Below, in pieces: positions 51,127 through 60,686 of a DNA stretch of 64,000 nucleotides. Numbering within the stretch: the stretch's first letter is position 1; each line of letters begins with the position of its first letter. The notes beneath the pieces are model-generated. The model was given only the letters and a program-made list of their open reading frames with translations. It was not told the origin of the DNA and did not search any database. The stretch spans positions 1-64,000 of the forward strand of contig CAKZSI010000019.1 in assembly GCA_937918935.1 (NCBI GenBank). The letters are read 5' to 3'. A program made the translations under genes and the position numbers. The stretch is from an uncultured Chloroflexales bacterium. Lineage in GTDB: Bacteria; Chloroflexota; Chloroflexia; Chloroflexales; Chloroflexaceae.

Positions 51127-51915
51127 CTAGCCGGCGATCAACTGGCGCAACTGCTGGTTGCGGCTCAGGCGCCCCAGCACGTTGCGTTTGACGTTGTAGA
51201 CATCGTTAACCGTTTCAAAGAGATCGGGGTGTCGCGTATGGATCGCGCGTGGTGTCAGGCCGAGGACAAAGGAGCTATACACGACCACCCGCTCGGTCTC
51301 TCCGTGGAGTTGCGTATCAATAAAGCGCCAGAACTCCTCGCGATCGATTCGGTTCATCGCCTCCTCGTCGGGAGCGCTCGCGGGGTCGCGTTCCTGCAAG
51401 ATCGTCTCTTCCAGGAGCGTTCCCGACCAGGAATGGGCGCGAACGCTGTCAATAACCACGCTGGTTGCGCATAGCTGCAGGTACTGCAACAGCGAGGCCA
51501 GGGTGGGGAAAGCGGCGAAGCGCTCGGGGGAAAGCGCGCGCCAGAACCTGGCAAAGGCGCCAACGACGAAATACTCGCTGCTTTCACTACTGCTGGAGAA
51601 TGCCGCGCATCGCCGGATCCAACCCTCAACCAGACCGCTGTAGTGCAGGTAGAGTTGCTCCCAGGCGGCTTCATCGCGTTCGACCAGCGCCCGCCGAAAC
51701 AGTTCGTAGCTGAAGCGCGTGTCGTGTTGCTGGCCGCGGTAGAAGTGCTCGCTTTCGGTGGCACAGTGCTGCATGAGTGTCGGCAAATCCATGGCCGCCA
51801 ACATATCAGCGTCCAGTTCAGTTGCCAGACTGCGACCCGCGCCGGGGAAAACGCAAGGACTGGGCGACAGACCCAGAGTGTTGCGGGGGAGTGTCTCGAT
51901 CGGCTGGGTGATCAT
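51127..51915 (-). CDS. Sigma-70-like (ECF-type) factor, divergent
   Basis: The 262-residue protein has a region-2-like block (FSYELFRRALVERDEAAWEQLYLHYSGLVEGWIRR with ASLLQYLQLCATSVVIDSVRAH). Its region-4-like end (IDTQLHGETERVVVYSSFVLGLTPRAIHTRHPDLFETVNDVYNVKRNVLGRLSRN) is more diverged than in standard ECF factors. The N-terminal 60 residues are extra. The zinc-finger protein downstream may restrain it. Assignment as a sigma factor rests on overall pattern. Confidence 0.75.
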   Translation of the reverse strand: MITQPIETLPRNTLGLSPSPCVFPGAGRSLATELDADMLAAMDLPTLMQHCATESEHFYRGQQHDTRFSYELFRRALVERDEAAWEQLYLHYSGLVEGWIRRCAAFSSSSESSEYFVVGAFARFWRALSPERFAAFPTLASLLQYLQLCATSVVIDSVRAHSWSGTLLEETILQERDPASAPDEEAMNRIDREEFWRFIDTQLHGETERVVVYSSFVLGLTPRAIHTRHPDLFETVNDVYNVKRNVLGRLSRNQQLRQLIAG

Positions 51916-52397
51916 AGCCTCCTCAACTCTCTTGCTGCGCGTGATGCCGGCGGCTTGTCGGGAAAGCTGCGGCTCAGGCGGCTCGTGAGCGCCACCGTTC
52001 TATGGGCTTGATTGTAGGATGTCGCTCGGAGGGTGAGAAGGGCGCAGGATGATCGGATGATGACAAACTCGTACGATGGAAGATGGTAGGAAGAGTTTCA
52101 ACGCCAGCATAGCCATGCCTGGAGGATCGGTTTCCCGGCGGCGGCGATGTGCAATGCTCATCTGCAGGCGCACCGGTGGCTCGCCAGTAGCACTGGCATA
52201 GGCATAAAACGGCGTATAGCCAGATTTTGGGGCAGGCTGTGTCTGAGGGGCGGGTTTGTCATACCTTCGGTTGCCGTTGGGGGTGGGGGACAGGCGCAGC
52301 CTCCCGGTAACCCCTGTTCCGCCCGCGCCTTTCCGATTATGCGCAAGGCTGCGCAGCGCAACTTTGCTCTACATAGACCGGGTTTTCCGCAGCGCGG
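51916..52397. other. 482-bp noncoding region
   Basis: No gene is supported. A family B-like fragment occurs near 52285-52310 (GACAGGCGCAGCCTCCCGG). No convincing promoter was found for the divergent sigma-like gene, although one is expected near 51950-52050. Confidence 0.4.
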
Positions 52398-53366
52398 CTA
52401 GAGGGCGCCTTCGAGGATCACGTTCTGGCTGGGGCTGGAGCTGCCGCCGGATGGCTCAACGGTAATCATGACTTCGCGAAACGCATTTACTTCACGCGGC
52501 GCCTCGACCAGGATATAGCCAATCCCCGTTGGATCGACCACAAACGTCTTTCCCGCCACCTGGCCGTTCTCATCGGCGAACCAGAACTGGTAGACCTGCC
52601 CGGGGGCCAGGGGCGGCAGGCCGCTGAAGATGACCACGGCGCTGGAGTGACCGGGGTACATATACATCTCGCCCTGGGCCATAACCCCGGAACTTGCGGA
52701 GCGCAAGGGGCGCGTGGCCACCCCGGGCGCGCTGATGAATGAGATCAGGTAATCATCGCGCGCCAGGTCGGCGCTCAGGCGGGCAATACGCTCCTCACTG
52801 GCGACCAGACGGGTCGCAAGGACATTCAGTTGCTCCTGACCGGCGGCGAGTTGCGCGCTGAGCTGCTCCTGGCGGATCTCGGCTTCGGAGAGGGTTTGCT
52901 GCAGGCGCTCCATACGGGCCACGAGTTCCCGGTTTGACTCGTCGAGGCGTGCGATGCTGGAACTGAGGGACAGAGTCGCAAGGCTCAGGACGATCACCAG
53001 GGCGGTCAGCACGGCGATGATCCCCGGCATGAGCCAGCCAGAGCGGGGGCGTGGCGTGGCAGCTATCGGTGGCGCGGTGCGGCTGGCGCCAGACTCGGCT
53101 TTCGCGGCAGCAATGCGGGCGAAAAGACGCTCACGAACGTGGGCAGGTGGTGTGACCGATGGCGCGGCGTAGGGCAGCAGCGCGACAACCTGACGCAACT
53201 GCTGCAACTCCTCCTGTAGTTCAGGCGAACGCTCGAGCAGGGCCTCGAGTGTCAGGCGATCCTCAAGATCGAGAGCGCCAAGGGCGTAAGCACCGATCTG
53301 GCTCGCGGGGGAAGATGGATCGTGGTCGTGAGCGATCATTGACGGTCCAGAAGTTCTAGCGGTCAT
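52398..53366 (-). CDS. RskA-like membrane anti-sigma factor
   Basis: The 322-residue protein has an N-terminal anti-sigma domain (IGAYALGALDLEDRLTLEALLERSPELQEELQQL), a single TM (about 112-134), a long coiled coil (about 138-200, LDESNRELVARMERLQQTL) and an RskA C-terminal extracytoplasmic domain (GEMYMYPGHSSAVVIFSGLPPLAPGQVYQFWF). It should bind and release the ECF factor encoded just upstream, whose end it overlaps by 11 bp. An alternative ATG lies at 53339. Confidence 0.93.
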   Translation of the reverse strand: MTARTSGPSMIAHDHDPSSPASQIGAYALGALDLEDRLTLEALLERSPELQEELQQLRQVVALLPYAAPSVTPPAHVRERLFARIAAAKAESGASRTAPPIAATPRPRSGWLMPGIIAVLTALVIVLSLATLSLSSSIARLDESNRELVARMERLQQTLSEAEIRQEQLSAQLAAGQEQLNVLATRLVASEERIARLSADLARDDYLISFISAPGVATRPLRSASSGVMAQGEMYMYPGHSSAVVIFSGLPPLAPGQVYQFWFADENGQVAGKTFVVDPTGIGYILVEAPREVNAFREVMITVEPSGGSSSPSQNVILEGAL

Positions 53367-54006
53367 CGAGACCGATGCCCTGATGTTGCAGAAGCGTCTT
53401 CAATTTCTGCAATGCAAGACGCACGCGCGTCTTTACCGTTCCAAGCGGATTATTCAAATGGTCGGCGATCTCACGCTGCGAGAGGCCACCAAAGTAGGCC
53501 AGTTCGATCACCTGGCGCTGGTCAGCGGGCAACTCGCTAAGCGCAATGGTGATCAGGCGTCGTCGCTCGGCCTCCCAGGCGACCTCGTCCATACTGGCCT
53601 GCGCATCCGGGATGGCGGCGAGTGCCAGGGCGTCACTACCAGCGCCAAGACCACTCGGACGCGACTGCTGCCGGCGCAGTTCATCGATGCAGAGATTGCG
53701 CGCAATGCCGAACAGCCAGGCAGCAAAGGCGCCACTTCCGTCCTGAAACGTGGCTGCACGGTTCCAGACGCGCCAGAACGTTTCCTGCACCACATCTTCA
53801 GCCAGTTCGGCATTCGCCAGGATTTTCAGCGCCAGACCGTAGACAACGCGAGCGTAGCGGGAATAGAGATACTCCATCGCCCGGGTATCGCCGGCAGCAA
53901 CCCGGGTGATCAGGTTCTCATCGCTGAGAACCCCTCCCTCGATATCAGGATCCGGGGATACAGCCAAGTGAGCCCCTCTGGAAATAAATACGCAGCTACA
54001 CGGCAT
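53356..54006 (-). CDS. ECF sigma factor (SigK-like), partner of the RskA-like protein
   Basis: The 216-residue protein has region 2 (MEYLYSRYARVVYGLALKIL with ELAEDVVQETFWRVWNRAATF) and region 4 (ELPADQRQVIELAYFGGLSQREIADHLNNPLGTVKTRVRLALQKLK). The ATG at 54006 is the longest start; a TTG at 53967 has AGAGGGG upstream and may be the real one. Overlap with the anti-sigma gene indicates co-expression. TATAAT lies on the minus strand near 54052-54057. Confidence 0.93.
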   Translation of the reverse strand: MPCSCVFISRGAHLAVSPDPDIEGGVLSDENLITRVAAGDTRAMEYLYSRYARVVYGLALKILANAELAEDVVQETFWRVWNRAATFQDGSGAFAAWLFGIARNLCIDELRRQQSRPSGLGAGSDALALAAIPDAQASMDEVAWEAERRRLITIALSELPADQRQVIELAYFGGLSQREIADHLNNPLGTVKTRVRLALQKLKTLLQHQGIGLDDR

Positions 54007-54501
54007 TGTGGATGCATCGCCACGTGCGCCGTTGCAGGCGGAGGCAAGCTGTATTATACACGAGGCCCGGACCTGTCGGGTCCGGGCTGATGCGAAGTCT
54101 GTGCGGCGAGCGCCAAACTCCAGGTTTATCCGTGGTTCTGGCGGCGTAGCCGCCAGAACCAGCAGAAATGATCCTGTCGGGTAGGGTAGCCGCCCCGGAA
54201 CCCATCGTCGGAGGGAGACTCTGCATCAGCCCTGCCTGTGAGGTCTGGTCACAGGCGTCCGGCATGCGGTATTATATGGATACTGCGTGTTGCAGATTAC
54301 AGACATCCCCGGCAAACTTGTGCAAAGTATTGATACGGAGGTGTGCATCACCTGCCGTCCTGATCTGGCTTGACACTGGCCTGGAATGTGCTATAGTGCA
54401 GTTCGTGGCGAAAATCACAAGCGAGTGTTCTCCTCACTTAGCCTGTGTCTGCCCAGGAACCGCTCCGAATCGCCGACAGGCCCTAGAAGAGGAACAGCCT
54501 G
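54007..54501. other. 495-bp divergent region with hairpins and polyprenyl-synthase promoter
   Basis: No gene is supported. It contains hairpins GCCCGGACC-tgtcg-GGTCCGGGC (54065-54087) and TGGTTCTGGCGGC-gta-GCCGCCAGAACCA (54133-54161), and the promoter at 54370-54397. Confidence 0.6.
54370..54397 (+). promoter_or_regulatory. Promoter of the polyprenyl synthase gene
   Basis: TTGACA (54370-54375) and TATAGT (54392-54397) are 16 bp apart, about 105 bp before the ATG. Confidence 0.7.
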
Positions 54502-55581
54502 ATGGCTGGGCACCATACTCACTCCCCGGCGACCGAGAGCGCCGTGGCTGTCGGCGCGCGTATGAGCGGCGCCGAAACGTTGTCACGCTCATCGTCGACT
54601 GGCCAGGTTGCCGGGTTGACCGAATTGTTTACCCGGGCCGATCTCATTCCTGATCTCCGGGCCGTCGAAGAGTTACTGTTACGCCGGACGGCCTCGCGCT
54701 CGGAGTTGATCGCCGGCGCCAGCAGCTATACCGTGCGCGCCGGCGGCAAACGGCTACGCGCCGCGCTGGCCCTGCTGGCTGCCCGACTTGGCGTCTATCA
54801 CCTATCGCGCGTTATTCACGCCGCAGCCGCCGTCGAACTTATCCAGGCGGCTTCGCTGGTGCATGATGACCTGGTGGATCAGGCGGCACGTCGCCGCGGC
54901 CAGGTTACCGTTCACGCTCGCTGGGACAACGATGTCGCCCTGATGGTGGGCGACTATTTCTTCGCCCTGGCCGCCGGCGAAATGGCCCTTAGCCCCGATC
55001 CGCGCATCATCACCTACTACGCCCAGGCGGTGCAAACCATTGTTGAGGGCGAACTTAGCCCGGTGCTCGTGGCCGAACCGCTCGATGAGGCCCTTGACCA
55101 GTACTTCTACAAAACCGGCGCCAAGACGGCCTCGCTCTTCGAGGCGGCCTGCAAAGCGGGGATGGCGGCCGGCGGCGGCAGCGACGCGCAGATTGCCGCT
55201 CTGGGACGCTACGGATTCGACCTGGGAATGGCCTTCCAGATCGTTGATGACGTGCTCGACTTCATCGGTGACGAACGAACCCTCGGCAAGCCTGCCGGCA
55301 ATGATCTGCGCCAGGGTACGATCACCTTGCCGCTCATCTATGCCCTGTCCCAGAGCGATAGCCCCTATCTACGGGCTATTGTGGCCCACGACAACCCTAC
55401 CGAGGCCCAGGTGCGCGCCGCGGTCGATGAAGTGATCGCGTGCGGCGGCGTCGAGGCGGCCATGGCCGAGGCGCGGCGCTTTATCGCCCGCGCCAGCAAC
55501 CATCTGGCCGAGTTCCCCCCCTCCGTGGCTCTGCGGACCCTGGAAGACATCGCCTACTTCGTGATCAGCCGTGAGGCTTGA
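54502..55581 (+). CDS. Trans-polyprenyl diphosphate synthase (FPP/GGPP/longer chain)
   Basis: The 359-residue protein has both Asp-rich motifs, LVHDDLVDQAARRRG (first DDxxD) and QIVDDVLDFIGDERTLGKPAGNDLRQGTITLPLI (second), plus AGGKRLRAALALLAA. Residues two to five before the first motif include small and aliphatic side chains, compatible with a longer product such as octaprenyl, but I cannot fix chain length. It could supply quinone, bacteriochlorophyll or carotenoid side chains. The ATG at 54502 has GAGGAA upstream; an ATG at 54562 is also possible. Confidence 0.93.
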   Translation: MAGHHTHSPATESAVAVGARMSGAETLSRSSSTGQVAGLTELFTRADLIPDLRAVEELLLRRTASRSELIAGASSYTVRAGGKRLRAALALLAARLGVYHLSRVIHAAAAVELIQAASLVHDDLVDQAARRRGQVTVHARWDNDVALMVGDYFFALAAGEMALSPDPRIITYYAQAVQTIVEGELSPVLVAEPLDEALDQYFYKTGAKTASLFEAACKAGMAAGGGSDAQIAALGRYGFDLGMAFQIVDDVLDFIGDERTLGKPAGNDLRQGTITLPLIYALSQSDSPYLRAIVAHDNPTEAQVRAAVDEVIACGGVEAAMAEARRFIARASNHLAEFPPSVALRTLEDIAYFVISREA

Positions 55582-55926
55582 TCGCTAGCCTGACAGACTC
55601 CCCGTTTTGTAGCGCAACCCGGAGGGTTGCGCTACTGCGTTTCCTGTCGGGCAGAGGTGTGGGAAAAGCGAGTTTCCCCTGCCTCTCCAACCGGGATTGG
55701 GGCGCCTTGCGTCCTCCTGTCGGCAAGGGGTGTGGGGAAACCCGGTTTCCCCACGCCCTGCCAACCGGCGTTGGGAACGCACACCCCCCGACCCTCCCAC
55801 CAACACGGTTCAGCAAAAAATGAAAGCCCTCTCATTTTTTGCCACGGGTCTAGCCAAACTTGCACAGGTATGGTAAAACTATTGCAAATAGATTGCACAG
55901 ATATTGCACAGTGCGGGAGGTTCTGG
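55582..55926. repeat. 345-bp region with family A repeats and phased TTGCA motifs
   Basis: Two family A copies lie at about 55660-55679 and 55734-55753, and a short palindrome TGAAAG/CTCTCA-like stretch at 55819-55840. From 55860 four TTGCA motifs occur at multiples of 11 bp, listed separately. No gene is seen. Confidence 0.65.
55860..55911 (+). promoter_or_regulatory. Four 11-bp-phased TTGCA(CAG) motifs upstream of the SDR gene
   Basis: TTGCACAG starts at 55860, 55893 and 55904, and TTGCAAAT at 55882, so all lie on one face of the helix at 11-bp steps (one position, 55871, is degenerate). They end just before the ribosome site of the SDR gene. The pattern is that of a multimeric regulator's binding array. 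Confidence 0.6.
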
Positions 55927-56673
55927 GTGAAACTCACAGGGAAGACGGCATTGATCACCGGGGGCGGACGCGGGCTTGGGCGAGCCATCGCCATCGCCTA
56001 TGCCCGGGCAGGCGCCGCGGTGGCGATTGCCGCGCGCAGCGCCGACGAACTTGACGAGACGGCCTGGCTAATCGCCGAGCAAGGTGGACGCGCCGTGGCG
56101 TTGCCTGCCGATGTGCGCGATGCCGACCAGGTCACCTCAATGGTTGCGGCTGCCCGCGAGGCCCTTGGTCCCATTCATGTCCTGGTGACCAGCGCCGGTA
56201 TCGGCCTCCGCGCGCCTATTCAGGAGACCAGCGAAGCCCAGTGGGACGCGGTCCTCGACACGCTGCTCAAGGGCACTTTTCTCGTCTGCCGCGCAGTGAT
56301 ACCCCAGATGATCGAGCTTGGCGGCGGCAATATTATTACCCTTGGCGCCCCGCTCGAACGCATCGCCGTACCCGGCTTCGGCGCGTATTACGCCGCAAAG
56401 TGCGCCGTTGACGGCCTCACGCGGGTGATGGCCAGGGATCTCCGTCGCTTCGGGATCAATGTCAATGCTTTGCACCCGGGGGGCTTCGCCGATACGCGCC
56501 TGGTCCGCGAAACAGTGCCCGAGGTCCGTTCAGGTCTGCTCGCTCCCGAGACGGTCGCTGCTGCAGCGGTTGATCTCGCCGCCCTGCCCCCACGCGGGCC
56601 AACCGGCCAGACCGTTGATGCCCATCAATGGAGATCCGACGAATATGAAGCCCAGCACAATTTGGGGGCTTGA
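55927..56673 (+). CDS. Short-chain dehydrogenase/reductase
   Basis: The 248-residue classical SDR has the cofactor loop ALITGGGRGLGRAIAIAYA, a VTSAG motif (NNAG equivalent) and the active-site YYAAK with the preceding Leu/Gly/Ala strand. The usual catalytic Ser position reads IITLGAPLE, so Ser may be missing. The GTG start at 55927 has GGGAGG upstream; the frame is open to 55627 through a family A repeat. The C-terminal end (DAHQWRSDEYEAQHNLGA) is unusual. The substrate is unknown. Confidence 0.88.
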   Translation: MKLTGKTALITGGGRGLGRAIAIAYARAGAAVAIAARSADELDETAWLIAEQGGRAVALPADVRDADQVTSMVAAAREALGPIHVLVTSAGIGLRAPIQETSEAQWDAVLDTLLKGTFLVCRAVIPQMIELGGGNIITLGAPLERIAVPGFGAYYAAKCAVDGLTRVMARDLRRFGINVNALHPGGFADTRLVRETVPEVRSGLLAPETVAAAAVDLAALPPRGPTGQTVDAHQWRSDEYEAQHNLGA

Positions 56674-56850
56674 CAAAACCTGTGCAAAACGTGAAAATAG
56701 GGTTGCTTCAATGGTTGAGGCTCCAGATATGTCACTGCTAAAGTATCAGGTGATCCTCCGCTCCGCAAAGCGGCAAAGCTCCGGCAACGGCGCCACAGCA
56801 CCGCGTCTGGTCTATGTTGGTTCCGCTTGCGTCATTCAGGAGAACGAACC

Positions 56851-57927
56851 GTGAAGCTCTTTCGCCGATCTACAGATAGTGCTACCGATGAGGCTCTGGC
56901 GTTTAACTCCTCTGCTGCTGAGCCGGAGGAGACTGAGGAGTGGGACGCTGAAGAGGCTGAACTTGAATTCGAAGAGCTTGAGCTTGAAGTTGAGGAGCCT
57001 GAAGTCACAGACATCGAGCCGGTTGAGGACTCGGTGCAGTTGTACCTTCAGGAGATTGGGCAGGTTCCGTTGCTGACGGCGGAAGAGGAGCGCGACCTGG
57101 CTATGAAAATCAGCCGTGGCAAGGAAGCGCGCCAGCGTCTCAACAATGAGGAGTACGCCTCGGGTCAGGAACGCTTCCATCTTGAGCAGGACATCGCTCG
57201 CGGCGAAGATGCTCGTCGCAAGCTGATCCAGGCCAATCTGCGCCTGGTGGTCAGCGTGGCGAAGAAATATATTGGCAGCCCGATGGCCTTCATGGATCTG
57301 GTTCAGGAAGGCAACATCGGTCTGATGCGCGCCGTCGAAAAGTTTGATTATACCAAGGGCAACCGTTTCAGCACCTACGCGACCTGGTGGATCCGCCAGG
57401 CGGTGACCCGCTCGATCGCCGAACAGAGCCGCCTTATTCGCCTGCCGGTGCACCTTAGCGAGTCGATTGTGCATCTGCGCCGCGCGATTTATAAACTGGA
57501 GCAGCAGCTCGAGCGTGAACCGACGCCCGAAGAGATCGCCCACACGATGGGCATGAGCTTGCGCAAGGTGAAGCGCCTGTTGCGAGCCTCGACCCAGCCG
57601 GTTTCGCTCGAGCAGCCCCTTAATTACGAGAGTGAGGGTCGCGTCGGCGAACTCCTCGCCGATGAGAATCAGGAAACGCCGATGGAGATCGCGGCGGCGA
57701 ATATGCTTCATGCGGAATTGAATGCTGCACTCAACGATCTCCCGGAACGCGAGCGCAAGATCTTGCAGTTGCGCTACGGGCTGATCGATGGCCAGCGCCG
57801 CACCCTCGAAGAGGTCGGGGTCGCCTTCGGCATCACCCGCGAGCGCACCCGCCAGATCGAGGCCGAGGCGCTGCGCCGTCTGCGCCATCCCAGTGTGGGC
57901 ATGCGTCTCCAGGGATACCTGGATTAG
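56851..57927 (+). CDS. sigA: SigA/RpoD-type principal sigma factor
   Basis: The 358-residue protein has an acidic N-terminal segment (Glu-rich, 20-55) in place of region 1.1. Region 1.2 follows (DSVQLYLQEIGQVPLLTAEEE), then region 2 (LRLVVSVAKKYIGSPMAFMDLVQEGNIGLMRAVEKFDYTKGNRFSTYATWWIRQAVTRSI), region 3, and region 4 (LPERERKILQLRYGL with TLEEVGVAFGITRERTRQIEAEALRRLR). It directs housekeeping transcription, which fits the TTGACA/TATAAT promoters seen here. The GTG at 56851 has AGGAG upstream. Chloroflexota may carry several such factors, so primary status is not certain. Confidence 0.94.
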   Translation: MKLFRRSTDSATDEALAFNSSAAEPEETEEWDAEEAELEFEELELEVEEPEVTDIEPVEDSVQLYLQEIGQVPLLTAEEERDLAMKISRGKEARQRLNNEEYASGQERFHLEQDIARGEDARRKLIQANLRLVVSVAKKYIGSPMAFMDLVQEGNIGLMRAVEKFDYTKGNRFSTYATWWIRQAVTRSIAEQSRLIRLPVHLSESIVHLRRAIYKLEQQLEREPTPEEIAHTMGMSLRKVKRLLRASTQPVSLEQPLNYESEGRVGELLADENQETPMEIAAANMLHAELNAALNDLPERERKILQLRYGLIDGQRRTLEEVGVAFGITRERTRQIEAEALRRLRHPSVGMRLQGYLD

Positions 57928-58196
57928 TACTTGTCTCGGTACGCTTGATGCAAAACCGTGAAGGCGCAAAGCGTCTGGTGATTGCCTGCCTTTGCGCTTT
58001 CGTATCTTTGCGTTGTAATGAGCAGTGTCAGCGGGAAGGCTCAGGAACTTTCCCCTGGTGGTCGTAGGGTTCTTGTGCCAGGATCTGGCCTTCTCAGACC
58101 CTCGCCTCCGGGGGATGTCGCTTGCCCCTGGATGGAAATGGGTAAACCTGGGGGGCTGTTCCTCCCAGAACCTCCCGCACGCGGCCTCTATTCACC
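57928..58196. other. 269-bp convergent gap
   Basis: It holds a degenerate family A/B segment (GGGTAAACCTGGGGGGCTG near 58139-58157) followed by CCTCCCAGAACCTCCC. It may contain terminators for sigA and the M23 gene, which converge here. No gene is seen. Confidence 0.4.
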
Positions 58197-60413
58197 TCAG
58201 CGGCGCAGAAATGGCAAATAGAGCTGCTGCCGACTATCCAACTGGATCGTCTGGGTGAGTGTCGTGCTATTCCCGGACCGATCGCTGAAGCGTACCGCCA
58301 GCACATGCCGCCCCGCGGTGACCGGCAGGGTCCAGCGATAGGCGTCGTAGTAGGGTTGCGGGGCCTCAAAGACGCCGTTTAACCCGAACTGCACGGCCAT
58401 GATGCCGCCCTGGTCGTCGAGGGCGTTGGTGTCAATCCGCAGCGCGCGTTCACTGAGCCGTATCACTGCCGCATCATCCCTCGGCGGCGCTGCAGCAAGC
58501 GCTGCAACCTCCGCCGGACTCAGGGCGCGGTTGTAGATCGACAGGTCGTCCAGGCGAACACCACTGTGTCGCCCTCCCGCGCCAAAGCGTCCTAGCCGCA
58601 ACACCTCGCCCAGTTCCGTGGGTAATTCGATCCCCCGTATCTCCGCGGCCAGGCTGCCATCCAGATAGAGCGCCTTGTGCCCCCCATCCGCCTCCCAGGT
58701 GATGGCCAGATGATGCCAGCCCGCGCCGAGGGTGTCGGGCGCGGCGAGCAGGTCGCGGCTGGCCTCGGTGTTGCCGGTCGTCCAGAAGACCCACGCCGGG
58801 GCGCTGTCGGGTCCGCCGTTGTCGCGGCGGAGGGCCAGCGTGTTGCGGTACGCCGGTGCGTCCTCGGGATTGGCGCTGGCAGCGAACAGGTAGTGCCGGG
58901 GAACGCTGCCGTCAGGGTAGCTCGCGGGCAGTTCGGCCCAGAGGCTGATGGTCCCGACGCGCGGGTCGAGATTGCCCGCGAGGGGATAAGCAACTTCCGC
59001 CGGGCCAGGTTCGAGCGCCTGTCCGGCGCGGCCTGGCCCGAAGCGGGGCGTACCGCTGCTCCGCGGGAATCCCCGGCCAACCCGTTGCATCAGATGGCCG
59101 TCGAACCCCGTTGCGAACAACATATCGTCCGGCGGAGCGATGGTGATCGCTGCCACCGGCGGCGTCTGGTCGGGGCCGGGAAGCCGGCTGCTGAGCAGGG
59201 GCGCGCTGGCGCCCGGCGGGGTGAAGTCGTAGGTCCCGATGAGTGAGGGCGACCAGAGCCACTCGCCGGGGAGGCAACCGGCGTAGGCTGCGCAGGGGTC
59301 GGGACCGGGCCCGAACCAGCCATAGGGGTCGATCTGCTTGCCGAAGCGCCGCACCTCAAAATGGAGATGGGGCGTGCCGCCGGGGACGCGGCTCGGCCCG
59401 CTGATGCCGAGGTAGGCGCCCGCCGCCACTGATGTGCCCTGGCTGGTGTCAATGCGCCCCTCGAAGATCGGCGCGAAGCCCCCCAGGTGCCAGTAGACCG
59501 TCTCGTAACCGCCGGGGTGGACGATCACCACCCCGTAGTCGGGACGGGTGCGAGCGTAGGCGATCCCGGCGGCAGCGGCGAGGATGGGCGTGCCAATGGG
59601 CCGATCGGGGAAGTAGTAGTCGTGGCCGTCGTGCCCATCATACTGCACGTGCGCCAGCCCAAGGTAATTCGCTACAATAGTATTGCCGTCGCTGCCACTG
59701 TCAACGGTGGGATAGGTATGGTCGAAGTAGGCCAGATGGACCACCCGGATGCCAGCGGGCCAGGGCTGCAGGAGGGTCAGGTCGCCCGGGTCGCTGGCGG
59801 ACGCGGATGGGGTGCTGGCCGAGGGCATAGTCGTGCCAAGGGCGGGCGGGCCGATCACGATCAGTTCATTGTTGAAGTAGGCGGCGAAGGCCTGGTTGAA
59901 GCGTTCCACTACCAAGCGCCACTCGGCGAGGGTGCGCCCCGCGGCGAGGAAGCGCTGTACGGCCACCCCTTCGGGGGCCTGTTCGAGGGTGAGGGTCAGG
60001 GTCTGCCCATCGCTGAAGCGCAGGGTAGGCGGGCGCTCGTAGGGACCGAGGCCGGCGCGAAGTTCGCGGCTGGCCCAGTCGATCTGCGCGGCGAAACCCT
60101 CAGGTCCGGCAGGGCCGAAGGGCTGCCGGAGAGTTGTGGCAGGCGGCGCCGGGTCGCTCAGCAGGCCCGCAGCGGCCTCGAGCAGCGCCAGGTGCAGGCG
60201 GGGGCTGAGGCCATAGAAGAGCGCTGCGCTCTCGATGATCTCGGCGACGCCCCGCCCATCCTCGCGGTAGCCTTTGAGGAGGCCGGGCTGGGCCTCAAGG
60301 AAGCGTTGAACGCCGAGGTCGCTACCCTCTTGCGCCACGACGAATGGCCCGGGCAGGCTGGTCGCCAGGAGCGTGGCCAGCAGTACCGTCGCGAGTATGG
60401 CCCGCAGACTCAA
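58197..60413 (-). CDS. Secreted M23 (LytM) metallopeptidase with LamG-type domain
   Basis: The 738-residue protein has a signal peptide (about 1-28), an alpha/beta N-terminal region and an M23 peptidase domain. The zinc/catalytic motifs are H-x3-D (H261-D265 in HDGHDYYF), YWHLG (H309) and H-x-H (H349, H351 in PHLHFEV). A concanavalin/LamG-like domain (about 445-645, ending VRLDDLSIYNRALSPAEVAALA) and a C-terminal beta domain (about 650-738) follow. It probably cleaves peptidoglycan or another outer peptide substrate. It is a single gene. Confidence 0.9.
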   Translation of the reverse strand: MSLRAILATVLLATLLATSLPGPFVVAQEGSDLGVQRFLEAQPGLLKGYREDGRGVAEIIESAALFYGLSPRLHLALLEAAAGLLSDPAPPATTLRQPFGPAGPEGFAAQIDWASRELRAGLGPYERPPTLRFSDGQTLTLTLEQAPEGVAVQRFLAAGRTLAEWRLVVERFNQAFAAYFNNELIVIGPPALGTTMPSASTPSASASDPGDLTLLQPWPAGIRVVHLAYFDHTYPTVDSGSDGNTIVANYLGLAHVQYDGHDGHDYYFPDRPIGTPILAAAAGIAYARTRPDYGVVIVHPGGYETVYWHLGGFAPIFEGRIDTSQGTSVAAGAYLGISGPSRVPGGTPHLHFEVRRFGKQIDPYGWFGPGPDPCAAYAGCLPGEWLWSPSLIGTYDFTPPGASAPLLSSRLPGPDQTPPVAAITIAPPDDMLFATGFDGHLMQRVGRGFPRSSGTPRFGPGRAGQALEPGPAEVAYPLAGNLDPRVGTISLWAELPASYPDGSVPRHYLFAASANPEDAPAYRNTLALRRDNGGPDSAPAWVFWTTGNTEASRDLLAAPDTLGAGWHHLAITWEADGGHKALYLDGSLAAEIRGIELPTELGEVLRLGRFGAGGRHSGVRLDDLSIYNRALSPAEVAALAAAPPRDDAAVIRLSERALRIDTNALDDQGGIMAVQFGLNGVFEAPQPYYDAYRWTLPVTAGRHVLAVRFSDRSGNSTTLTQTIQLDSRQQLYLPFLRR

Positions 60414-60686
60414 TGGAGACTCCAGCTATGGGCATCCTTGCGGATGCAGGAGAACCTGGCTCTACAGATGCGCGCGGGAGAGGGGACAGGGATGATGGGC
60501 ATCAGCGCGTTCTCAGTCATTACCTCTATGAACGCCGATGTTCCCGCTCTTTTGGCATCCCGTAGCATGAACCGGGAAACCGCCCCAGAGGTGCGTTGAG
60601 GTCCGCTGTCGAGCTGAAACCAGGCTTCTTGTGCGCGTATCGTAGCACGCACCGATGCGGCTGACAAGGTGAGCCACGGCTACTGA

